A stretch of DNA of 64,000 bases, from contig NZ_CP064266.1 of NCBI RefSeq assembly GCF_022811845.1, positions 930,001-994,000 on the forward strand, read 5' to 3'. Positions 1 to 7,833 of this stretch are shown here, piece after piece (the stretch's first letter is position 1; every line of letters starts with the position of its first letter). The notes below the pieces were generated by a model. The model was not told the DNA's origin. It saw only the letters and a list, made by a program, of their open reading frames with translations, and ran no database searches. The translations under genes and the position numbers were made by a program. This stretch comes from Bacillus pseudomycoides (GTDB taxonomy: Bacteria; Bacillota; Bacilli; Bacillales; Bacillaceae_G).

Positions 1-402
1 TGGATTTTTACGACGAACAGCGCGTACTGTTTCAGCAAAAACAGCTGCTCCGCCATCTTTTAAATCATCACGTGCAACCGCTGTTATAACAACGTGTTTT
101 AAGCCCATGTGTACTACAGAATCTGCTACGCGTTCTGGCTCTTGTAAATCAAGCTCTGTTGGTAAGCCTGTTTTAACCGCACAAAAACGACAAGCCCGTG
201 TACAAACCGCACCTAAAATCATAAACGTTGCTGTTTTTCTTACAGCCCAGCATTCGTGAATGTTTGGACATTTTGCCTCTTCACAAACGGTATGAAGCTG
301 CTTAGAACGCATCATTTTCTTTAAGCCTGTATAGTTTTCATTTGTATTTAACTTAATTTTCAACCATTCGGGCTTGCGCTTATATTCTGTTTGTTTTGTC
401 AT
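1..402 (-). CDS. lipA: Lipoyl synthase, N-terminal part (runs off window)
   Basis: Radical SAM enzyme that inserts two sulfurs into protein-bound octanoyl groups to make lipoyl cofactor. The visible 134 residues begin MTKQTEYKRKPEWLK and contain CEEAKCPNIHEC, which supplies the auxiliary [4Fe-4S] cysteines, followed by CTRACRFC, the radical SAM CxxxCxxC cluster motif. The ATG at 402 has GGAG about 8 nt upstream. It is divergent from lytH, the same arrangement as B. subtilis lipA-lytH. The C-terminus lies beyond the left edge. Confidence 0.95.
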   Translation of the reverse strand, partial: MTKQTEYKRKPEWLKIKLNTNENYTGLKKMMRSKQLHTVCEEAKCPNIHECWAVRKTATFMILGAVCTRACRFCAVKTGLPTELDLQEPERVADSVVHMGLKHVVITAVARDDLKDGGAAVFAETVRAVRRKNP

Positions 403-592
403 GTTATCAACTCCGCACAATATGAAATAGTTTACCGTGTTCGCTTCTTTCAATGTAACATATCTATTCTAACGTATGAAAGCGATTTGCTCAAATGAAG
501 ATTCCAAGAATTTTTACCAATGATTTACTATAATGAAATATCTCGTATATCCCACACTAAAAAGAGTGATGTTGTGAAAGGAGTTTATTTGC

Positions 593-1591
593 ATGCTTCG
601 AAAGATTGCCCTATTTCTTTCTATTTACGTTTTTCTTGGGCAAAGTATTGCCTATGGTGAAATAGACCAAAATCAAATATACGAAAAACGCATGATACTA
701 TATAAGGAAACTGAAAAAGATACTAATATTCCATGGTATTATGTAGCTGCAATTGATCAATATGAACGCAATATTCGGAGCGTAAGGAAAGATATTCCGA
801 AAAAGCCTGATGCTATCGTTTCAATTTATTTCAAACCAGAAGTGTGGTCCGGTCCTGCCAATTCCACGTATAATGATACATTACCCCACACAATTTCTCT
901 CTTTGGCGGGATTGGGTTAGATGGAGATAAAGATGGACTTGCAGATGCAAATAACGACCGAGATCTTTTACACACAATGGCAACTATTATAAAGAAACAA
1001 GGTACGTCAGAAGATCGTATGAAAATTATGCTATGGAAATATTATAGACGTGCGAAAACAGTTGAATTAATTACCGAATACGCTCGTATTTATAAGCACT
1101 ATGGCCGCATTAACTTAGAAGGAAACGCTTTCCCTCTACCTGTCCATAGCGATAATAGCTACCGTAGTACATTTGGCGCTGGGCGGAGCTTTGGCGGAAG
1201 ACGTATTCATGAAGGCACCGATATTTTTGCAGGACATGGTGTACCAGTAAGGTCTACCTGCTACGGCATTATCGAAACAAAGGGCTGGAACCGCCTCGGT
1301 GGCTGGCGCATCGGTATTCGCGATTTATATAACAATTATCATTATTACGCACATTTAGGCGGTTTTTCAAAAGAAATACAACTCGGACAAATTGTTGAAC
1401 CAGGAAAAGTCATTGGCTTTGTTGGTAGCACAGGCTACGGTCCCCCTGGTACAGCAGGTAAATTCCCCCCACACTTGCACTTTGGATTATACAAAGACAA
1501 CGGCTATACAGAATGGGCCTTTGATCCGTATATGCATTTAAGTTTATGGGAGCGAAAAGAACGTACAAATTTAAAAAACAACCGTAGCTAA
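593..1591 (+). CDS. lytH: LytH-like M23 peptidase (spore cortex L-Ala-D-Glu peptidase)
   Basis: 332 aa. Residues 1-22 form a signal peptide, a helical region with metal-loop-like acidic sequence (GLDGDKDGLADANND) spans about 100-125, and the M23/LytM domain covers about 195-310. Zinc ligands are visible: H206 and D210 in HEGTD, H254 in YYAHL and the H294-L-H296 pair. RBS AAAGGAG lies upstream of ATG. In B. subtilis the homologue is made in the forespore and removes side chains during cortex maturation. The neighbouring lipA and yunB-yunC-yunD reproduce the B. subtilis order, which supports orthology. The role in this strain is inferred. Confidence 0.85.
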   Translation: MLRKIALFLSIYVFLGQSIAYGEIDQNQIYEKRMILYKETEKDTNIPWYYVAAIDQYERNIRSVRKDIPKKPDAIVSIYFKPEVWSGPANSTYNDTLPHTISLFGGIGLDGDKDGLADANNDRDLLHTMATIIKKQGTSEDRMKIMLWKYYRRAKTVELITEYARIYKHYGRINLEGNAFPLPVHSDNSYRSTFGAGRSFGGRRIHEGTDIFAGHGVPVRSTCYGIIETKGWNRLGGWRIGIRDLYNNYHYYAHLGGFSKEIQLGQIVEPGKVIGFVGSTGYGPPGTAGKFPPHLHFGLYKDNGYTEWAFDPYMHLSLWERKERTNLKNNRS

Positions 1592-1606
1592 TTGCTACGG
1601 TTGTTT
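1577..1606 (+). terminator. Terminator overlapping lytH stop
   Basis: Stem CAACCGTAGC / GCTACGGTTG with loop TAATT followed by T-rich sequence. The lytH stop codon lies in the loop. Confidence 0.85.
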
Positions 1607-1664
1607 CCTTTTAGATCCTATAATGTCTTTTCAAGCTTACTCATCCGTTATAGTATATATCCTG

Positions 1665-1988
1665 TTAATCTTCTGGTTTTTTTGATAAAAATCCCCATAT
1701 CTTTAGTGTTATCTTAAAAAACCAATAAAACACAAAAAAGTTAAAGAAAAACCCTAATGGATTAAAACCAAGCATCCCCCTACCAAAATAAGTGAAATTT
1801 TCTGCAGGTATACCAAAGTAAAGAAATTCTCCATCACTTGGTCCTGTTGTAGGAATAAAGGCGAATATGGTAGCAAAAATCAGACTTATAAAATACAACT
1901 TCTTTTTGGTTGAATCCATTTTTCTGTGGCTTAACACATGACAAGTTATTACGGATACGATTCCTAAAAAGAAAAGTATTTCTACCAT
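1665..1988 (-). CDS. Small hydrophobic membrane protein, unknown
   Basis: About 107 aa from the ATG at 1988 (a GTG four codons earlier is possible, but GGGGTG sits just before the ATG). Three hydrophobic segments, about residues 3-17, 30-47 and 78-102, with an aromatic-rich stretch (FFFNFFVFYWFF). I do not recognise a family. It stands alone between lytH and yunB and is not part of the B. subtilis yun order, so it may be a group-specific insertion. Confidence 0.55.
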   Translation of the reverse strand: MVEILFFLGIVSVITCHVLSHRKMDSTKKKLYFISLIFATIFAFIPTTGPSDGEFLYFGIPAENFTYFGRGMLGFNPLGFFFNFFVFYWFFKITLKIWGFLSKKPED

Positions 1989-2103
1989 TTTACACCCCAC
2001 ACTTATTTTAATATCTTCAACTTCTCAAGTCACCTTCTATTATAAATATGGAATGATATGTAATTTTATTTATCTTTCCATTTTACAAAAATAAGTAAAA
2101 ACA

Positions 2104-2134
2104 AAAAAGCGAATGACTTAATCATCCGCTTTCT
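2104..2134 (-). terminator. Terminator overlapping yunB 3' end
   Basis: On the minus strand, AAGCGGATGAT-taag-TCATTCGCTTTTTT forms a stem-loop with a T-tract. The yunB stop at 2118 is in it. Confidence 0.8.
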
Positions 2135-2855
2135 TCCCTTTGCCATCTGGCACAACAACTCCGCCACTTCCATAATAAGACGGCACCTCGCCTTGCACAA
2201 TTCGCGTCGCAATCGGGATGTTTTGTTTCACTGTAATTTCTTTTGTACGGAATGGAATAATTACCTGCAGCGTCACATCGACTTCCATAACAACTTCAAT
2301 CGCTGTATTGTTAATCCCGTGTGGCTTTACATTTTGCTTAATATCCGTATTCACATGGCCGATTGTTGTAAAATCAATCGGAATATCTGGCCCTAAATTA
2401 CCAAGGAGTGCATTATCCGTTATGCGTCCAAAAGGAACAGACATCGACACCCCGGTCTCTTCTGGAAGACCGAGCGCCTTCATATCCCCCTTCTCCATTT
2501 GATGCAAATATTTCTCTATGTATGCAGTAGTCGATGTTAAAATCTCATTTACTTGCTTTGTATTTAAATCGATTGTGGATACTTTTCCATTCTTATCGTT
2601 TTGTACTTTCATTAATGAATCCACATCAAATCCTTCTTTAATTCGATCCTTTACTGCCTTCGTCATGACAACCGTTGCCATTTTATGTGTCTGCACTTCC
2701 CCATACTCGATCAATGTTGGCTGAATACTTTTATTCACAATCCAGAATCCTTGTAAAGTTAACAATAAAAAAATGATAAACGAAATGAGTAGTACATGCC
2801 GAAAAGGAAGCGGTCCTTTTCGAAACCGCGAAGCTTTTGGACGAAATGTACGCAT
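2118..2855 (-). CDS. yunB: Sporulation protein YunB
   Basis: 245 aa with one N-terminal transmembrane segment (about residues 20-41) after a basic leader, then an extracytoplasmic domain (MxxAVKDRI, TTAYIEKYLHQM, VPFGRITDNALLGNLGPDIPIDF). The family is conserved in spore formers and in B. subtilis is expressed in the mother cell. It lies between lytH and yunC as in B. subtilis. The biochemical function is unknown. The RBS AGGAGG is upstream of the ATG at 2855. Confidence 0.88.
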   Translation of the reverse strand: MRTFRPKASRFRKGPLPFRHVLLISFIIFLLLTLQGFWIVNKSIQPTLIEYGEVQTHKMATVVMTKAVKDRIKEGFDVDSLMKVQNDKNGKVSTIDLNTKQVNEILTSTTAYIEKYLHQMEKGDMKALGLPEETGVSMSVPFGRITDNALLGNLGPDIPIDFTTIGHVNTDIKQNVKPHGINNTAIEVVMEVDVTLQVIIPFRTKEITVKQNIPIATRIVQGEVPSYYGSGGVVVPDGKGKKADD

Positions 2856-2910
2856 AAGAAAACCCTCCTTCTTATATCATTTCTATGCAGGAAAGAGGGA
2901 CGATATATGC

Positions 2911-3216
2911 TTATATCATTTTTAATAACGCATCTTTTCCAATTGTGCCTGCTGAAACACCTAAAGCTTCGGCACCAGTCGTTACCGATTCAAGCGGTGC
3001 TTCAAGAAGCTGCTCAATCGTTCTCACGCCAACTGCGCGGCCCGCAATAATTCCTCGGTCCCCCAATTTCTCATTTAAGAGACCGACATCTAAAGCACCA
3101 CACATAATATATCCTTTATCGCTCATAACAGCCAGCAAATTTGTTTTCGGAAGTTTTACGCTGACCGCTATAAACGTATAGTTATCAATGATAATTGGCT
3201 CAACATTCACCATCAT
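2911..3216 (-). CDS. yunC: YunC family protein (DUF1805)
   Basis: 101 aa, soluble, matching the DUF1805/YunC family: an N-terminal beta-rich part (VEPIIIDNYTFIAVSVKLPKTNLLAVMSD), KGYIMCGALDVGLLNEKL, and a C-terminal part with RAVGVRTIEQLL. Function unknown. Two adjacent ATG codons can serve as start; the strong AGAGAGGAG lies before both. It lies between yunB and yunD on the same strand, likely one sporulation-associated cluster. Confidence 0.85.
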   Translation of the reverse strand: MMVNVEPIIIDNYTFIAVSVKLPKTNLLAVMSDKGYIMCGALDVGLLNEKLGDRGIIAGRAVGVRTIEQLLEAPLESVTTGAEALGVSAGTIGKDALLKMI

Positions 3217-3280
3217 TCACACACTCCTCTCTTTCTTATCTTTATGAAAAGAGAAAAATGGGTGTTACAAGTTAACTAGC

Positions 3281-4696
3281 CTATAATTTAATTGAAGATG
3301 TATAGGTTATCAACATCTTCGCTAACACATCTCTTAATAACTCCGGCATATAATACTGTTTGTCAGAAAGTGTGGATAGTTCTGGGTATAAGTAGCCGAA
3401 TGTAAACATATCAATTGTTCCGACAGTATATATGCGATCTAATTCTAAAGATTCTCCATTAATCAGCACATCTTGAAGTAAAATTTTATTTCCAGGAATC
3501 GTATCTGGAATCACTTCGATACCATCATAAATCATTTTCCCCATCACTTTCCCGCGAAAGCCAAGCCCTTTTACTTCAAGCTGCTCCATATTGGGACGAC
3601 GTGCTTTCAAAATAATTTCCCGTAATGTTTTTCCTTTTACTTTTAATGCACATGGATTAATAGGATGTGGACAAATGCGGTGGATATCTCCTCGTGTAAC
3701 AATTCCTTCTTTTAATCCTTCTAATAATACACCTGCATTCACCATACCAACCTCAGCATTACACCATTCTTTTAATGCACTTGCTAGCATACTGGAAAAA
3801 GGGGTTTCTTTAAACCAATCAACTGGTAAATGTTCTTTCAACTCAATAACGGGTTCTGCCATAATGCATGTACTTTCTTCCTCGAGGGCTTCAATAGTTG
3901 GTAACGGCTCTCCGGAAACTTTCAACTCTTTTGTACAAAGCGCTCGTCCGTCTTTTTTGACAACTTGCTTCGTCTCTTTGTTTACGGTTAACTGAACGTG
4001 CCCAACATAGCGCCCCCACTTTTCCCCGCAACAAAGAAGAGTCTCATTTACAAGAACGCCATGCTCAAACAAATGATGCGTATGCGCTCCTAAAATAACA
4101 TCAATATCATAATGCTCTGCCATATATTCATCTTCATTCTTTCCAAGATGAGAAAGAACGACAGTAACATCCGCTTTTTCTTTCACTTCTTCTAAAATTA
4201 CTTCCAAATGTGCAATCGGATCTTCAATATGCCAATCCAGCATTTCATAGAACTCTGGATAAGCTACCGTTAAGCCGATAAAAGCGATTGTAACTCCATC
4301 TGCAGTTGTATGCAGCTTGTACGGTTTTACCCAATTAGGACGCGTTCCATCTCTTTCAAATAAATTAGCTACAAGCACCTCAAAATTCGCTTCATCATAT
4401 AAATGTTCAAGATGCTCCTTCGCTAATGTAATTCCTTCGTTATTTCCAATCGTTACATAATCATATAACGCTTCGTTTAATAATTTCGTATTGCCCTTTC
4501 CATTCGTTGCTTCCGTTATACGATGAAAACGATCTACGTGATCGCCAATATCTAATGTAAAAACAGACTCTCCTGCTTTCTGTCTACGCTTTTTCTCTTC
4601 TTGTACAAACCGTGAAATCTGCGGCCAGTTTTCAAAATGACTATGTATATCGTTTGTATGATAAAGGTGAATAATTGTTTCTTTATTGATATCCAG
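3281..4696 (-). CDS. yunD: YunD-like 5'-nucleotidase / metallophosphoesterase, CTG start
   Basis: 471 aa when read from CTG at 4696. The N-terminal calcineurin-like domain carries LYHTNDIHSHF (metal ligands D16, H18), LDIGDHVDRFH, IGNNEGIT (the GNHE equivalent), VLSHLGKNED and LGAHTHH. The C-terminal 5'-nucleotidase domain follows from about residue 270. It hydrolyses nucleoside phosphates or related phosphoesters in the family. Start choice: a GTG at 4378 would delete the first 106 residues including catalytic motifs. The frame is open only from a TGA at 4712-4714, and between that stop and the catalytic motifs there is no ATG, GTG or TTG. GAGGAGG ends 8 nt before the CTG. Confidence 0.87.
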   Translation of the reverse strand: MDINKETIIHLYHTNDIHSHFENWPQISRFVQEEKKRRQKAGESVFTLDIGDHVDRFHRITEATNGKGNTKLLNEALYDYVTIGNNEGITLAKEHLEHLYDEANFEVLVANLFERDGTRPNWVKPYKLHTTADGVTIAFIGLTVAYPEFYEMLDWHIEDPIAHLEVILEEVKEKADVTVVLSHLGKNEDEYMAEHYDIDVILGAHTHHLFEHGVLVNETLLCCGEKWGRYVGHVQLTVNKETKQVVKKDGRALCTKELKVSGEPLPTIEALEEESTCIMAEPVIELKEHLPVDWFKETPFSSMLASALKEWCNAEVGMVNAGVLLEGLKEGIVTRGDIHRICPHPINPCALKVKGKTLREIILKARRPNMEQLEVKGLGFRGKVMGKMIYDGIEVIPDTIPGNKILLQDVLINGESLELDRIYTVGTIDMFTFGYLYPELSTLSDKQYYMPELLRDVLAKMLITYTSSIKL

Positions 4697-4783
4697 AGAA
4701 AAAACCTCCTCTCAATTCCTTACTGCCTTTTACGCTACGCGTGTGCAATAATCCTGTAAATACTTTTCGCCTTTTCTTGCTAT

Positions 4784-4822
4784 TTTACATTGTACTCTCA
4801 TTGGGGAAAAAAGCAAAAAGAT
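4784..4822 (-). repeat. 39-bp direct repeat copy 1 with probable yunD promoter
   Basis: Reads TTTACATTGTACTCTCATTG, four variable bases, then an A-rich tail with GCAAAAAGATA. A near-identical copy is at 7730-7768. On the minus strand it contains TTGCTT, 16 nt, TACAAT, a plausible sigma-A promoter for yunD. The two copies bracket the GntR-ABC transporter cassette. Confidence 0.7.
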
Positions 4823-4875
4823 ACCTTTTAATTAGAAAATTTTCACACTAAAATGGATGTATGGAGGTGATTCCT

Positions 4876-5160
4876 TTGTTTAACAAATATAGCTTTCTCT
4901 CTCTGTGGGTTACATTAGCTGGAATTGTTTCATTTTTACTCAGTTATGCCCTTGCAGCAAATTTAAGTTTTTTACCAATCATTTTCTTTTTTATTAGCAC
5001 CGCTTGCATCATCCTCGGTCTCATATTCAGCATAATAGCTATAAACAAGAACAAACCAAGCAAATGGAAGTTTGTCGGTATTTTTGTTCCACTTCTATCT
5101 GTTATTTTCATATTACTCATCCCTGTTCTTATTGGAGCATTTGGATTTAGGGAGCCGTAA
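4876..5160 (+). CDS. Small three-segment membrane protein
   Basis: 94 aa (MFNKYSFLSLWVTLAG...). The TTG at 4876 is preferred because GGAGGTGA (4863-4870) lies 5 nt upstream and overlaps the earlier in-frame ATG at 4861, which has no ribosome-binding site of its own. Three hydrophobic segments with a conserved-looking INKNKPSKWKF loop. This layout resembles short DUF4190-like proteins, but I do not assign a family. It lies inside the region bracketed by the 39-bp repeats. Confidence 0.6.
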   Translation: MFNKYSFLSLWVTLAGIVSFLLSYALAANLSFLPIIFFFISTACIILGLIFSIIAINKNKPSKWKFVGIFVPLLSVIFILLIPVLIGAFGFREP

Positions 5161-5249
5161 AAGCGCCCATCGTACGACTTTAACACTTTGGAATTTTTAC
5201 GGTACAGCTAACAAAACTCTTTATCTTTTTTGAATACTTAGACCATTTA

Positions 5250-5288
5250 AAAAGAAGCTATCCCATATACTGAAATAGCTTCTTTTTT
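5250..5288. terminator. Bidirectional terminator
   Basis: AAAAGAAGCTAT, 13-nt loop, ATAGCTTCTTTT. Serves the plus-strand membrane gene and the minus-strand 31-codon gene, whose stop codon is at its edge. Confidence 0.8.
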
Positions 5289-5382
5289 AGAAAATAAAGA
5301 AAAGATAAGTTGTAATAAATGCTGCTGCAATATAAATGCTTTCTTTTACAATTCTCCATACTCCTTTCGCAAATTGCTTCAT
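5287..5382 (-). CDS. 31-residue single-span membrane peptide
   Basis: Too short for usual gene calling. Reads MKQFAKGVWRIVKESIYI then AAAFITTYLFFIF. A basic amphipathic N-terminus (about residues 1-14) is followed by one hydrophobic span. GGGAGGTGG lies 5 nt before the ATG, and the ORF stops at the edge of a strong terminator, so it looks like a complete small transcription unit. Function unknown; size and charge pattern fit small membrane-associated peptides or a type I toxin-like peptide, but no antitoxin RNA is evident. Confidence 0.55.
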   Translation of the reverse strand: MKQFAKGVWRIVKESIYIAAAFITTYLFFIF

Positions 5383-5613
5383 ATGTTCCACCTCCCGTTA
5401 TTCCCATTTATCTATTTTTTAGAAATTCCTTAAAAATTTTTAAGAGGATTTCTAAATGTTTTAACTACACATAATAGACTTTTGCATTCACACTTATAAC
5501 GTTCTTGATACGCTATCTAAAATAAATTTGAATATACTCACTCCCCTGGATTAAACCTACTATTCATTTACATGAGTACCCTTTATAAAAAATTTCTGAA
5601 AAATCATTGCATT

Positions 5614-5641
5614 TTGATATAAAATTTATATATTGTATATA
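5614..5641 (+). promoter_or_regulatory. Promoter of GntR-ABC operon
   Basis: TTGATA at 5614-5619, 16-nt spacer, TATATA at 5636-5641. The -10 lies in the left arm of the palindrome, which predicts repression when the operator is occupied. Confidence 0.55.
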
Positions 5642-5659
5642 GAGTATATATACAATATA
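5629..5659. promoter_or_regulatory. Palindromic operator of the GntR regulator
   Basis: Perfect 13-bp inverted repeat TATATTGTATATA / TATATACAATATA with a GAGTA spacer, 20 bp upstream of the GntR start. Its position over the -10 region indicates autoregulation, as known for YtrA-type GntR repressors. Confidence 0.7.
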
Positions 5660-5678
5660 AAGACTAAGAGGGATTTGC

Positions 5679-6050
5679 ATGCAAATAATTATTTCAAATA
5701 GTTCTAAGGAGCCAATTTACGAACAAATTACCAATCAAATAAAGTCGCTCATTTTAACTGGTGATTTAAAAGAGGGATCGCCACTCCCATCAATGCGCCA
5801 GCTCGCAAAGGATTTGCAGATTAGTATTATTACGACAAAGCGCGCGTATGAGGAGCTAGAAAAAGCAGGTTTTATTTATTCGATTGTAGGTAAAGGCTCG
5901 TTTGTTGCTGAACAAAATTTAGATGTAGTACGTGAGAAAAAATTAAAAGTGATTGAAGAACAGTTATTGTCTGTCATTACTAATAGTAAGGAAATTGGGC
6001 TACCTTTAACGGAACTGCGAGAATTATTAACTATTTTATATGAGGAGTAA
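5679..6050 (+). CDS. GntR family transcriptional regulator (YtrA-type)
   Basis: 123 aa. Winged-helix domain at residues 1-75 (YEQITNQIKSLILTGDLKEGSPLPSMRQLAKDLQ..., then TTKRAYEELEKAGFIYSIVGKGSFVA) and only a short helical tail of about 45 residues in place of a ligand domain, the hallmark of the YtrA subfamily. Five bases separate it from the ABC ATPase gene, so it is the first gene of the operon and most likely represses it through the palindrome at 5629-5659. The effector is unknown; relatives respond to cell-wall-active compounds. Confidence 0.9.
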   Translation: MQIIISNSSKEPIYEQITNQIKSLILTGDLKEGSPLPSMRQLAKDLQISIITTKRAYEELEKAGFIYSIVGKGSFVAEQNLDVVREKKLKVIEEQLLSVITNSKEIGLPLTELRELLTILYEE

Positions 6051-6055
6051 AATAC

Positions 6056-6922
6056 ATGGAAAATATAGTAGAGCTACACAATGTTAGTAAAACATTTCAA
6101 GGTTTTTCGATAAAGCAATTAAATTTACAAATCAAAAAAGGATTTGTAACAGGATTCATCGGCACAAATGGTGCCGGTAAATCGACAATCATTAAAATAA
6201 TGATGAACTTATTAAAGCCAGATGCGGGCGAGGTTAAAATTTTTGGCTTAGACTACGCAACGCACGAAAAAGAAATTAAAGAGCGCATCAGTTTTGTTTT
6301 TGATAGTAACGTATTTTATGAAGGGTTAAATCTAAAGGATATTAAACGTATGATCGCGCCTGCTTATAAAAATTGGGACGAAACGATATTTAAGCGCTAT
6401 ATAGAACAGTTTCAATTGCCAATGAATAAAGCGATTAAAACTTTTTCAAAGGGTATGCAGATGAAGGCTTCATTAGCGCTTGCGCTATCACATCATGCCG
6501 AGTTGATTATTATGGATGAGCCAACAGCGGGCTTAGACCCAATATTTAGACGTGAGTTACTTCATTTACTACATGAATTAATGCTTGATGGCAATCGTAC
6601 ACTATTTTTCTCGACACATATTACGACGGATTTAGATCGCATCGCTGATTTTATCGCCTTTGTAAAAAAGGGAAAATTAATCTTTAATCACTCCATTCAT
6701 GAGGTAGAAGAAAACTATGCCTTAGTAAAAGGGAGTAGGGATTTACTAGACCGCGATACAGAAAAAGCCTTTATGCATGTTCATCGTGCACCGACTGGCT
6801 TTGAGGCATTAACGAATAATGTAACTGAAGTGGAACAAATTTTTGGTAATGAAGTTATGATTGAACGCGCCTCATTAGAGGACATCATGTATTACTCGAA
6901 AGGAGTAGGGCATCATGCTTAA
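6056..6922 (+). CDS. ABC transporter ATP-binding protein
   Basis: 288 aa. Walker A GTNGAGKST at residues 36-44, signature FSKGMQMK, Walker B LIIMDEPTAGLDP and the switch histidine in FFSTHITTD are all intact. A C-terminal extension of about 75 residues is typical for drug or lipid export ATPases of this size. It overlaps the permease gene by 8 bp. Together with the GntR regulator it forms a three-gene YtrA/YhcF-like export module. Substrate unknown. Confidence 0.92.
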   Translation: MENIVELHNVSKTFQGFSIKQLNLQIKKGFVTGFIGTNGAGKSTIIKIMMNLLKPDAGEVKIFGLDYATHEKEIKERISFVFDSNVFYEGLNLKDIKRMIAPAYKNWDETIFKRYIEQFQLPMNKAIKTFSKGMQMKASLALALSHHAELIIMDEPTAGLDPIFRRELLHLLHELMLDGNRTLFFSTHITTDLDRIADFIAFVKKGKLIFNHSIHEVEENYALVKGSRDLLDRDTEKAFMHVHRAPTGFEALTNNVTEVEQIFGNEVMIERASLEDIMYYSKGVGHHA

Positions 6923-7508
6923 TTTAATCAAACGCGATTTAATTTTACAGAAGAAGCAACTGATCTTTTATTTAGGCTGTATTATCTTTTTTATTGTGAT
7001 GAACAGTCACCCTATTTTAACATTTACGATTGCAAGTATTTTGATTCCATTTAGTACGCATGCCTACGATGCAAAGACAGAAACAAATATTTTATTAAAT
7101 TCTTTACCATATACACGTAAGGAAATTGTCGCTTCACGTTATATTGGAGCAATTGTTTACATGCTGCTAGCAATTGCTGTAACAAGCGCAATGCTTATCA
7201 TCTTTCAAAAGTCATTTATTGTAGAGCATATTGTAATGGGCAATGCATTGTTTTTGCTATTTGCAGCCTTTACATTTCCACTATTTTATCAATTTAAACA
7301 AGAGCATCTGATTTTGTTTATTATAGCTTCATTTTTAGGATTAACTGCTTTGGTAAAATTTCTTGCAACAGAGTTTAGTACGGTTATCGATGCTATTTTC
7401 AGCTTTTCTATACCTGCCTTGTATAGCATAGCTACAGCTATAATCGTATGTGTTTATATCGTTTCATGGAGAGCATCATTAATCATTTATCAACGTAAAG
7501 TATTTTAA
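6915..7508 (+). CDS. ABC-2 type permease
   Basis: 197 aa with about six hydrophobic segments and the motif YDAKTETNILLNSLPYTRKEIVASRYIGA, characteristic of the ABC2_membrane_5 family that pairs with YtrA-regulated ATPases. Starts within the end of the ATPase gene (translational coupling). Probably forms the homodimeric membrane part of the exporter. A terminator follows about 40 bp downstream. Confidence 0.85.
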   Translation: MLNLIKRDLILQKKQLIFYLGCIIFFIVMNSHPILTFTIASILIPFSTHAYDAKTETNILLNSLPYTRKEIVASRYIGAIVYMLLAIAVTSAMLIIFQKSFIVEHIVMGNALFLLFAAFTFPLFYQFKQEHLILFIIASFLGLTALVKFLATEFSTVIDAIFSFSIPALYSIATAIIVCVYIVSWRASLIIYQRKVF

Positions 7509-7550
7509 TTCAGAATGTTCTTTATTATAATATCTCCTTTTTAAAAGAGA

Positions 7551-7577
7551 AAATCCGGTGAGGTTTCATCGGATTTT
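7551..7577 (+). terminator. Terminator of GntR-ABC operon
   Basis: AAATCCGGTGA-ggttt-TCATCGGATTT followed by a T-rich run. Confidence 0.75.
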
Positions 7578-7729
7578 ATTTATGTACGAAAATTAATTTC
7601 AAAATATTTTTTGTATAACATATCTAATATCATCGTAAGTGATTTGTTAAATTTAAAATTAAACTAATTTTATTTTCAGTATAGATGGAATACAAATATT
7701 GATGTGACAGGATTTTTAAAATATTATCC
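7578..7729. other. Intergenic stretch without gene
   Basis: AT-rich spacer between the ABC operon terminator and the second 39-bp repeat. I see no ORF with a ribosome-binding site and no conserved motif. Confidence 0.5.
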
Positions 7730-7768
7730 TTTACATTGTACTCTCATTGAATGAAAAAGCAAAAGATA
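7730..7768 (-). repeat. 39-bp direct repeat copy 2
   Basis: TTTACATTGTACTCTCATTG plus an AAAAGCAAAAGATA tail, matching 4784-4822 except for a few bases. It keeps the minus-strand promoter-like TTGCTT-16-TACAAT, here pointing antisense into the ABC operon. It abuts the cytolysin terminator. Confidence 0.7.
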
Positions 7769-7798
7769 ACTAAGGCGTATACATCACCTTAGTTATCT
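7764..7798 (-). terminator. Terminator of cytolysin gene
   Basis: AGATAACTAAGG / CCTTAGTTATCT, 12-bp stem with 11-nt loop, followed on the minus strand by TTTTGCTTTTT. Confidence 0.85.
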
Positions 7799-7833
7799 GT
7801 CGTTACATCATAATCATATAGTACCTCTATTAA

